In this document: piece by piece, positions 46,225 through 56,331 of the stretch
How the letters are laid out: every line of letters starts with the position of its first letter
How positions within the stretch are numbered: position 1 is the stretch's first letter
Assembly (NCBI GenBank): GCA_941918925.1
Contig: OW799234.1
Span: 46,902,412-46,966,411 of the forward strand
DNA: 64,000 bases
Source: Phyto melanocephala
Taxonomy: Eukaryota > Arthropoda > Insecta > Diptera > Rhinophoridae
Reading direction: 5' to 3'
Notes under the pieces: generated by a model
The model's input: the letters and a program-made list of their open reading frames with translations, nothing else
What the model was told of the DNA's origin: nothing
Database searches by the model: none
Made by a program: the position numbers and the translations under genes

Positions 46225-46341
46225 CTGCTTTATTCATAAATAATATTTAAGGTTTATTGAAGGCGTATTTTACAAATGTCTCTTCAACATGTCTCAAACA
46301 AGTCTTATATAAACCAAAAATATTTTTTATGAATACCACAG
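46225..46341. mobile_element. Foldback MITE, second copy of the 22912 family
   Basis: CTGCTTTATTCATAAATA.. pairs with ..TTTTTTATGAATACCACAG. Its length and centre match 22912-23028, with more differences. The flanks ATA and TTA are not an exact duplication, consistent with age. Confidence 0.6.
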
Positions 46342-47775
46342 TTAGTCTTTGACAACTATCTATTTGTTCAGTTTATAGTTAAAAATAAATTTTTTATAGT
46401 TAGTTTTAAATGTCCTCAATTGTGCTTCTCAGTATACAAAACAAAATCCCCCCTTTTTAATAAAAACAATAAATAAATCGCAAGAAAAGTATTTAACAAA
46501 ATTGTTTATTTACCACAACCACCGACACTTACTTATCTATCCATTTACTATGTAACTTACATTATTTACTCCATATTTATTTATTTTTTAATGTTTTTTT
46601 TTTGAAACCTATACATAATTACTTTTGCTGTCGGTATCAAGAACTGCTACTTAAAATACATACAATTAAAAAATACTTTATTAATGAGATAAAATACGCT
46701 GCAGCGAGGGATACTAAAGTTATAATGATTCCTCTTAACTAACAACAAGTGGCAGGGATAATAAATTTAATTGTAATTAAAATGGGAGAAATTAAGTGAA
46801 AATGTTTTAAATTTTTAATCATCTCTAATAAATGCTAGAGATTTACAGAATGAAAAAATTGCAAAGTGTAACTTATGTTGAATAGAACTTAATAGTAAAA
46901 AATAAATCTATTTAAAAAACTACAAAGTCTTTATAAACTTAAATCGTAAATTATTACAAAATGAAGAGTAAAATGTTTGTATTTTTATTTTATGTTGGTT
47001 TTTAAATACCGTTTTTATTATCTGAGAATCCCTTATGGATCCACAAATGTCTAATATGTAATTGTTATTATATAGTTTTTTTTAAACATAAATTTTTTAC
47101 ACATATACATAAATACATACATATACATAAGCATTTAATACGTTTTTTTACACTAAAACCGGAAAATGTGTTCATTTCCGGTGTCAGTGTCATCGTTGAA
47201 TACCATGAACAATACTTGCTTCGTGTACCAACAACATAATGTGTTGGTGTATGATTATGTGATTTTGTTCGAATGCATGTTAACATAACAAGAGAGGTTA
47301 TAGTAAAAATCGACTTTCATATCCATACATACATAGCTAAACGAATAAAAGCATAAAAAACACTAATACAATTTACAGATGTACTTCTCTATATTACAAT
47401 CAAACATACACAAGTGTAATACTTACATTTAAACATTAATACATAGTTATATTATTTGCTTTATTCGCTTTAAAACAACAAATTTTAGTAAACAAACTCC
47501 CCTATATCGAGTAATTTTTTTTTGTTTATAAAAACACTAAAATAAATAAAACTCGCTATGCATTATGGAGCACTTGCACTTACCCAGCAAGCACAAATTT
47601 AAACGTACAAAAAGGTTAATATAAAAAAAATAAATTTTAAACATTTCTTAGACACGAAAACGAAAATTTAAGTTGAACATCAGGGTGATGATAATTTATC
47701 AAACACGAAATAAAATTTGCCATTAATTAATAATATAATATTTAAAAATTTAAAGGTCCAATACAATGTATGCAT
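46342..47775. other. AT-rich stretch without genes
   Basis: Frames such as 47068-47286 are made of microsatellite (ACATACATATACATA near 47100-47130) and flanking low-complexity DNA. No gene or element boundary recognised. Confidence 0.35.
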
Positions 47776-48036
47776 ATGAGTAGGTGAGATGCAAAACTCG
47801 TTGGTTACATTTTAAAAAAAATTTTAGAAGCGCACATAATCAAGGTGCTGCTGGCGAAATGGAGCAATTTAGGGGATCGATTTTGACCCTAAAATAACAT
47901 GACATTCTTAGTTAAATATTTGACATTTGAAAAATCGAAAATTGAGGGAATATAAAAGAATAATGAATTAAAGTTTGAAGCGAAAAGAGTTTTTTTTAAT
48001 TTTGTAACGAACGAGTTTTGCATCTCAGCTACTCAT
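47776..48036. mobile_element. 261-bp TIR element
   Basis: ATGAGTAGGTGAGATGCAAA..CTCGTTGGTTACA pairs with TGTAACGAACGAG..TTTGCATCTCAGCTACTCAT with few mismatches. ATGCAT lies on both sides (47770-47775, 48037-48042). Because ATGCAT is its own complement, it could be a duplication or part of the repeat. Non-coding interior. Confidence 0.65.
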
Positions 48037-49318
48037 ATGCATCGCGGTAGTGGTGCCATAAGTTTTCTTAAAAAAGATTTTCATTTGTCGAAATAAAAAT
48101 CTTAAAGATATGTGTAAATAATACAAAACTAATTCATATTAATTCTTAAATTTATAAAAAAAAATTAGCAAATAATTATGATTCTGGTTTCAAACAAATT
48201 AGTGAAAATTATGCTGTGAAGGTTTCAGATTTTATTTGAAATTTTAGAGCAAATATTGTTAACATTTAACGTTTGCAAATGAAGTTGGTAAGTATATTAA
48301 GTTTATAACAATAACCACGTTGAAGAAACTAGCTCACTTTCTACTCTAGTAGTTTTTGAAATTGTATGCAAAAAGTCTACCCCAATAGCAGTTCCTAAGT
48401 TTCGAAAATTTTAAATGTAGTCTATATGATGAAGCTCTATAAATTCATTATCAAACTTTTTATACTCACTGTCATTAAATTCGGAAAAAGTTTTATTAGA
48501 CCAGCTAGTAAAAAACTTTTGCTAACAATGCTGAGCGGGCCAATATAAGAAAGTTGCAAAGTATAACACAGTTACAAGTAAATAATGTTTTTATTTTTTA
48601 AATAACTGAATAAATTTTAAAATTTCTACTTTCATATATACGAACATTGACTTAAAAAAGTTGTCTAATATATTTTTTGTATTAAAGACCATTACAAGCT
48701 TACAAATAATGCTGGATTCACCCATGCATTTCGAAGACAGGATTTGTTCGGACAATTTTTTTTAAAGGTGGTTTGACTTCTATCTTTTGGGGAGAGCGAT
48801 AGAGAAATAAGGCTGTTCGGAAAACTCTTAACTTGAATGGGTTTAATTTTAATTTTTGTCAAGAAAAAAATTTAAACGACTAAACGTATGTTCATATTAG
48901 GCAAATATGTGGCGAAATATACGTAACCATATAAATTAATTAATTTATCCTCTAATAAATAATTTGTTATTTAATTAAATGTTTTGTTTACAAGTTATTT
49001 AACGTTAAAAAAATCATATAACATTGTTTAGCAAAGTTAGAGGTCACACCTATTTAAGCAAGCTTTTACAAAATGTCAACTTATATTTATTTGGATACGT
49101 ATAAGGACGTTTTGATTTGCGAAAAAAATTTTCGTATATTAAGGAAACGTGCTGAAAAAGATTCTTCAAAAATTCAAAATTTGTTCAAAACAAATGGGTG
49201 AGGTGAATTCATCTTAAGCAAATGGTTCTTTTATTTTAACAAACGTTGTTCTTTTATTGAGATAACGTCAAGTTGACATGTGCAAATAAATTTAATTAAA
49301 ATATCTTTAAAATTAATA
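48037..49318. other. AT-rich stretch without genes
   Basis: No frame with family signal and no clear repeat. Confidence 0.35.
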
Positions 49319-49625
49319 CCATAGACAGACGATAGTGTTAAATTGCATTAGAATCTCACTAATGCAAATTAAAATTTTGATGTGACAGACGACAGTTTTT
49401 GCATTTAGTAAAAATTGTAAATGCACTAGCAATCACAAATCTGAACATGTTGCTACAAGTTGGGATGGCAGAAGGACACTCTGAAATAAGAGAAAGAGAA
49501 TTGTGAAAATTCGTAGGTTTAATGGTATCTTTTCACGGAGGTTATAATTCATATGTAGGTATGTATATGGTATTTTTTTAAAGGACCGTAACAGCACTTT
49601 TTGGGAGTGTGACGTGCTTACGATG

Positions 49626-51517
49626 CACAGAGGAGTATTTGACCTGAAAAGCTGGCCAAAAAGGCAAAACTGAATTTTATGAAATCTTAATAACTAAGTA
49701 CGCAGCTCAACAGACTTTTAGTTGCGATTTGTAGCTCTGAGACTCTGCTTAAGTCAGGAAAATTAAGAAAATTATATGAGATTTAAATGTTTTTTTTCGG
49801 TTTCTGGATGTTTTTATGATATTTTTTTTACAGCTTAACGAATAAAGTCTTAACAATGATTTTTTTTCGCTGAAAGGTTTGATCAAAAGTTATTAAAAAA
49901 AAAATGTTAAATATGTTGAATATTCATGTTGAAACAATTCGTTCAAAAGCTAAAAAAAGAAAATTATGCACTTTTTTTTTGCAAAAAAAGAAAAATAAGA
50001 GGTTTTTAAAAGTGAGGTTAGCATGTCTACGAATTACGTTTGATAACACAATAAAATTTAAAATCTATAATTTTAGAAACAAAAAAAAAAAAAAGATTTC
50101 GCAAGTTTGCGCCATTATTATTGACGATTTTTTTAAATTTTCACTTTTCATCTATTTTTGCTCATCAGGCACTTTTTCTTATACATTTTTATCGTCATTA
50201 ACTTTTATGTATTTTGAATTATTGATTTCAACTGTTATTCACAGCACTTTTAACACTTCGCAATGTTAATACCTGCCTTTAATTATAAATTTGAAAAATT
50301 CTTTATTATCGATAATAGTTATAAGAAAAAGTCCCACAAATCCCCATAAAGGATATTTAATATACCTGCTCTACAAAATATTATATATATACATATACGT
50401 ACCTAATAAGAATAATTATTAAAAGAATTAATCACAAAAAAAATTTACAAAAAAATAAATACAGGCACATAAAAAATACATGGGCACCCAGGTATCAGGC
50501 TACCATCCAATTGTCAGAAGAGGCTGCCGAGGCCAGAAATAAGCACTTACGATTACATCGTACGAATTAATCGAGGAAATTCAGTAGAAGCGATACAAAT
50601 CGAGATGTCTTGAATAGGTTATTTCTGAGCAGAGACCCTTTTATGAGCTGCAGTAGGCAAAGAGAACAGATTAGTAAAAAAGCTTTTTCATCAGAAACCA
50701 TCACACTTCTTCTTCCTGACACCGATGATGCAGCTAATGAGGATATACATACGACATAATAATTATTCAGGAATTTTTATTTGTTTAACTTTTCCCTATA
50801 TTAAATATTAAATAATATAAAATAAATATAATAAAGCTTTTTTTCATAAAAAAAAAAAAATGTTTTATAAGAGCCTTACAATTTTTAAAAAAAATGTTTT
50901 TTGAATAAAACCGTAAATCATGTGTATGCATGTACATTAATTCTGCCAAGAATGAGTTTAAGCTTTTAAAATCAAAATTTGTTGATTGAGTTTTACTATT
51001 TATAGCGTCTTTCATTCCTTAGGAATGTGGCTTTTGGAAAAATCTTAAAAATTTAAACTTTTCTGTTCTTTAATTTTTTTTAAATTTTTAATAACTCCTA
51101 AATAGTAATAGATAGGCAAGAAATGTGTTTGGTTAGTTTAAGCAGAATTTTTCGGTACATCTTCTGATTCTCCTGCTATTAAAATCGGATAACCCATTTT
51201 CAAGTTATGACAAAATATATTAGGCAACCCAACGATTTAGGGGGTGAAATATTCCACGCCTTTAACAGAAAATCCTTACGTACTAGAGAAAAATGGAAAA
51301 CAGATTTGAATTAAGGGCATCAAAATCAATATAGTCCACATTCTTTTATTTCGAGGAGAGACAGTGTGCTTTTGTTGCGCAGTGTAATTTTTTCAAAATC
51401 TGCCACTAGATTTCTTATATCGTAATACACCTAAAACTATCAAAAAACTAGAACTTTGAATTCAAAAAACACGCTTAATAATTTTAGCCAGCTTTTCTGG
51501 CCAAATACTCCTCTGTG
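49626..51517 (+). mobile_element. 1.9-kb nested element with CACAGAGG ends and CGATG duplication
   Basis: The left end CACAGAGGAGTATTTGACC.. and the right end ..GGCCAAATACTCCTCTGTG are complementary over about 35 bp, including AAAAGCTGGC. CGATG occurs exactly at both sides (49621-49625, 51518-51522). CAC-starting ends with a short duplication recall Transib or CACTA/Mirage/Chapaev elements, but neither is proven. It holds a transposase-like tail at 50481. Confidence 0.65.
50481..50759 (+). pseudogene. Transposase C-terminal relic (family uncertain)
   Basis: A 93-codon stretch with one internal stop (about 50569) reads YQATIQLSEEAAEARNKHLR, then SRKFSRSDTNRDVLNRLFLS and RDPFMSC. The pattern SEEA.EARNK..R..R...RK.SR..TN.D...RLL.SSDP..S is one I associate with the C-terminus of DNA-transposon proteins common in insects and possibly Chapaev-like. 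The family name is from memory and unverified. No catalytic region is recognisable upstream; the 121-codon frame at 49904-50269 is Lys/Phe-rich low complexity. The stop codon makes it inactive. Confidence 0.45.
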
Positions 51518-51800
51518 CGATGGACGACACCAGTATTAAGGAAAACTTTCACCTAAATAGAAAGGCATTCCAAAAAATATGTAAAAAAGTTCAACATATC
51601 GAATGTATGTATTTTAATTTAAAATTTTTGATTTTTTGATTGATTGTCGACCGTGTTGCCATATTGAAATTGCTAAATTCAGTTTAAATTCAATATGATT
51701 TAGTGCATTTACGTGAAATCTTATACACATTAGAATGGGGATAGTTCATAAGTTAATTGAAATTAAGACTTTTAATGCAAACGCTGTCGTCTGTCTATGG

Positions 51801-53388
51801 TATAAGGTGAAAATTCATTCTGGCATCGCTACATCTCGGCAACCATACAGGGTAGGATAAAAGTCACCATGGGGTTTAAAAATTTAATAAGTTTTTCGTT
51901 TATAAATTTCTTTATTTTTTTTTTTAATTAAATAAATAAAACCTAATGAATATATAATGAAGAGATTTACAGTTAAACAAAAAATCCGAATAATATAATT
52001 TTATTATTTAAATCAGTAATTAACTACACCCAGAAAACAGCCAACCAAATTCATTATCAACCGAATGGTTTAGTTCATTCAATCGAATTTTTCTTTTGTG
52101 ATTAAAAAATTTCTATTGCTAGGAACTCAATTTATTAGTACTGACTGCATATTGATACTCCAGAACGAGATTCTGTAGACTCGACTATAAAACTCTATCT
52201 TAACTAAACTAAACAAGGCATCGTAAGAGATTTGCCTTGAACTAGTGGCAAACGTTCGTAAAATGTTGAATGTGTAGAGCAAAGTGTTAATTAACAAAAC
52301 ACCAGAAACATCTAACAGAAAGCGTTCTGCTCAGATATAAATACTTTGTTTGTCACTATGACGCACCTTAAAAATAGATTTGCCGTTATTCTCACGTCTA
52401 AAGTTTGTAGTTAAACGAAATCAACTTTATTGAAAATCTGATTATGAGTAAAGCTCTTTTCGTTTTAATGGCTTTGGTAGTAAGCAAAACATATCTACTT
52501 TAGCACTTGTATAATTTTAAAGAGATTTGTTTTTCTGTCGAACAAAAATAAATATATTGTTCTTTCTGTATATTATACACTTTACTATGATGTTTATCTA
52601 TATATTGTACAGCTTTGAAGTTAGGCATAAAGGTCATAAGTCGGAATTTGTAGTTTTCGTCCAGAGAATAAATGATTGCGATAGTAAGCAGTTGTGCTAG
52701 ACTTAAGTTATTGATACCAAATTGAAGAGAGAGAGAGAATTGAGTAAAATCCTTTAAACACCTTTTTGTCTAACGTCAAAGATATACATATAATCGCTTG
52801 TGAGTTTGTTGGTTGCTCAAGATCTCGGGATATCTATTAAGATGAAATTCTTACAACAGGTTTGAGGCGAACCATGTAAGGTTTTTGTTATATTAGTTTT
52901 GTTATTTTGTTCCTAAAGTTATTTGGTTGCATATCTAAATTACAAAAACCATTTTATTCTTCAAAATTCGTGGGGGCTATTATTTTACTAATTAAAATTA
53001 GAATGAGCTGATAAAGAAATATGGGTGTGTCACCTTCAATATATAGAAAGTATACAAAAATAAATAATAATATTTCCGTAATAATCAATATTTGAATGTT
53101 TCACTTTTATATCATTTAAGTTATTTCAGCCTAAAAATGGTTAGGATCTGAGCAGGGCGCATAGTATTCTCAACACCAAGGAAACTTAATATTTTAAAGT
53201 TTTTGGAAATTACGAGGGTACTTGAAAACAACAACAACGACTTTAAATATATCTACAAACGAAACGTTAGACATTTAAAAAATATTTTTGTTAAAACTTA
53301 ATATATATTTTTGTTTGCTGGGCCTTAACATATACACTTGCATACAAATTTATATCAACAATGTTGACTAAAGTAGAGAGAACAAATA
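51801..53388. other. AT-rich stretch without genes
   Basis: No coding signal. A short GAGAGAGAGAG run lies near 52725. Confidence 0.35.
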
Positions 53389-54160
53389 ATTATACCCTTC
53401 ACACAGTGAAAAAGGGTATATATAGGTTTGTCATTCCGTGTGAAATTTCTACAATTTTCATTTCCGACCCCATAAAGTATATATTTTCTGAAAGCTTATG
53501 AATAGAGGAGTCGATTAAGCCCTGACCGTCTGTCCGTCTGTCCGTCTGACCGTCTGTCCGTGTGTATGTTGAAATCAACTTTTTGAAGCCCCCCGACATA
53601 GGTTGGACCCGGGTAAGGTTTTAAAATATCAGAAATATTCGGGAGTAGATCGGTATTGAAAATCAGAAACATCGGTACATAAACAACTGAGATATGAGCA
53701 AAAACCCACGACCACCTCGATTTTTTTTCACAAAAACAACATTACAACAACAACATACATACATACAAACGTGTATACTGGTTAGAGAAAACGTGGCATC
53801 GAATCCCAGCTGAGGCAAAAAAATTTTTTTTTAAATTTTTTTAAAATTTTTTTTTTTAATTTTTTTTTTATTTTTTATTTAATATATTATATATATTTTT
53901 ATTATTATTTTTTTTTATTTTTTTTTTTTTAATTTTTTTTTTATTTTTTTTTTGTTTTATATATATTATATATGTATATAATAATTTTTTTTTTTTTAAT
54001 TTTTTTTTTTAATTTTTTTTTTTTAAATTTTTTTTTTATTTTTTATTTTTTTTTTTGTTTTTTGTAACATACATACGTGAATTTACTGTTATTGCATGAC
54101 TACACGTTGTGAAGGGTATATAAGATTCGGCACGGCCGAATATAGCGCTTTTACTTGTTT
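53389..54160 (+). mobile_element. HINE2 copy 1 (Helitron-like, mini-me type)
   Basis: It starts with the hairpin TATACCCTTCACACAGTG against AAAGGGTATATA. It then shows the conserved block TTTGTCATTCCGTGTG..CCGACCCCATAAAG, (TA)n, (GTCY)n (53525-53562) and ATGTTGAAATCAACTTTTTG. It ends GAAGGGTATATAAGATTCGG with the hairpin TTCGGCACGGCCGAA and TTTTACTTG. The middle holds CAACAACATACATACATAC, a short tRNA-like piece (about 53775-53815) and 250 bp of A/T homopolymer runs. No coding capacity. Confidence 0.75.
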
Positions 54161-54442
54161 TTAGTTTATACTTATTTATGTGCTTTTAAATAGGATTTTT
54201 AAACACTGAACAAAATAATAGCTAAAAGACAAAATAATAGCTTAATGTCTATATTGAAGGGGTTGACGAAAACATTACATCCGCTATTTTTTAACACACT
54301 TTTTAATTTGGAATTTCTTAAAGGTTTACTGTATTCCGGTCAAGCGCTTTTTGGAAACTGACAAATTAGATTTTAGAAAATTAAATTGAAAACGATAATA
54401 GTAACACCAAATTGCAAATCGCATTCTCATAAATTATAAAAA
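54161..54442. other. Spacer between HINE2 copies
   Basis: It contains a fragment like 1-240 (TATTGAAGGGGTTGACG, then TTACTGTATTCCGGTCAAGC). No gene. Confidence 0.35.
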
Positions 54443-55236
54443 ACAAGTAAGAGCCGTGCCGAATCTTATATACCCTTCACAACGTGTAGTCATGCAATAA
54501 CAGTAGTTTGTGTCACCATTCATCCCATATGAAATACGTACATACATATATAAAAACATCCCATTGTAAAATTATAAATTCACGTATGTATCTTAAAACG
54601 AAAAAAAAAAAATTTTTTAAAAAAATTTAAAAAAAAAAATTTAAAAAAAAAATTATTATATATATAATATATATAAAATAAACAAAAAAATTAAAAAAAA
54701 AATTAAAAAAAAATAAAAAAAATTTAAAAGGAAATAATAATAAAAATATAAATAATATATTAAATAAAAAATAAAAATAAATAAAAAAAAAAATTAAAAA
54801 AAAATCTTTAAAAAAAAATTAAAAAAAATTTTTTTTGGCTCAGCTGGGATTCGATGCCACGTTTTCTCTAACCAGTATACACGTTTGTATGTATGTATGT
54901 TGTTGTTGTAATGTTGTTTTTGTGAAAAAAATCGAGGTGGTCGTGGGTTTTTGCTCATATCTCAGTTGTTTATGTACCGAGGTTTCTGATTTTCAATACC
55001 GATCTACTCCCGAATATTTCTGATATTTTAGTACCTTACCCGGGTCCAACCTATGTCGGGGGGCTTCAAAAAGTTGATTTCAACATACACACGGACAGAC
55101 GGTCAGATGGACAGACTGACAGGGCTTAATCGACTCCCCTATTCATATGCTTTCAGAAAATATATACTTTATGGGGTCGGAAATGAAAATTGTAGAAATT
55201 TCACACGGAATGACAAACCTATATATACCCTTTTTC

Positions 55237-55348
55237 GGTGGCGTGACATAATGTCCAGTGTCACAACCTCCATGAACTTTATGACGCACTTCAAAGTGTC
55301 ATAATGTCCATGGACACTATGACACTTTAAAAAGTGACATAAAGTCCA
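55237..55348 (+). repeat. Left terminal inverted repeat of the MULE
   Basis: About 112 bp aligned with the complement of 58623-58733 with few differences. It is made of repeated motifs of the type GTGTCATAATGTCCATGGAC, which are themselves partly palindromic around CCATGG. Related but diverging units continue to 55412. Confidence 0.8.
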
Positions 55349-55412
55349 CCAAAAAAGTGTCGTAAGGTCCATGGACATAATGACACTTTATGGTGTGTCA
55401 TAATGTCCATAA

Positions 55413-56208
55413 TATTATACCCTTCACCTGTGGTGCACAAGGGTATATATAGCTTTGTCATTCCGTTTGTAATTTCTACAATTTTCATTTCCGACCCCAT
55501 AAAGTATATATTTTCTGAAAGCTTATGAATAGAGGAGTCGATTAAGCCCTGACCGTCTGTCCGTCTGTCCGTCTGTCCGTCTATCCGTCTGTCCGTCTGT
55601 CCGTCTGCCCGTCTGTCCGTGTGTTGGTTGAAATCAACTTTTAGAAGCAATTATATGTTCCTCAGATCTGTATATGGTATCAATCTCTTGGAAATATCCA
55701 GGAATGAATCGCTATTGAAATTCAGCACAATCGCCCCATAACTTTCTGAGATATGAGCAAAAAACCACGACCACCTCGTTTTTTTTCACAATTACAACAA
55801 CAACATACATACATAGATACATGTAAAAAACATACCAAACAAAAAAAATTACAAAAAAAAATATTAAAAATAAGAAAAAAATAATAAAAAAACTACAAAA
55901 AAAAATTTTTAAAAAATTTAAAAAAAAAATTTAAAAAAATTTTTTAAAAATTTTTCTAAAAAAATTTTTTAAAAAAATTTAAAAAAAAAATAAAAAAAAA
56001 TAATAAAATATAAATAATATATTAAATAAAATAAAATAAAATTTTTTTGGCTCAGCTGGGATTCGATGCCACATTTATTCTAACGTGTACGTATGCACGT
56101 ATTTTATATGGGATGAATGGTGATACAAACAATTGTTATTGCATGACTACACGTTGTGAAGGGTATATAAGATTCGGCACGGCCGAATATAGCACTGTTA
56201 CTTGTTTT
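55413..56208 (+). mobile_element. HINE2 copy 3, nested in the MULE
   Basis: It begins TATACCCTTCACCTGTGG, carries an expanded (GTCY)n run (55553-55620) and ends with the TTCGGCACGGCCGAA hairpin and TGTTACTTG. Unlike copies 1 and 2, the block with the tRNA-like piece (TGGGATTCGATGCC) and the adenine-rich runs is inverted relative to the element. Confidence 0.75.
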
Positions 56209-56331
56209 TAATTCACATGTTGAGTTATTAAAGGAATTTTTAGTACTGTTAAGTATTTAAATTGTTGTGATATTTAATGCTAGTGTATACGTGATCTTCA
56301 AGTGGTAAAGACGAAAAAGTTAAAAGCTAAT

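Larger units (their letters stand above)
49319..51800. mobile_element. 2.5-kb TIR element (outer), TA target site
   Basis: The ends CCATAGACAGACGATAGTGT and ACGCTGTCGTCTGTCTATGG are complementary with two differences and flanked by TA (49317-49318, 51801-51802). Without the nested element at 49626-51517 it would be about 0.6 kb and non-coding, i.e. a nonautonomous unit. Confidence 0.7.

Noticed and set aside
49904..50269. 121-codon frame as transposase of the inner element
   Set aside because: Lys/Phe-rich low complexity from A/T runs; no catalytic motif.
53399..55650. Frames reading repeated TDGQTDRRTDGQ
   Set aside because: Translation of the (GTCY)n microsatellite in HINE2, not a protein.
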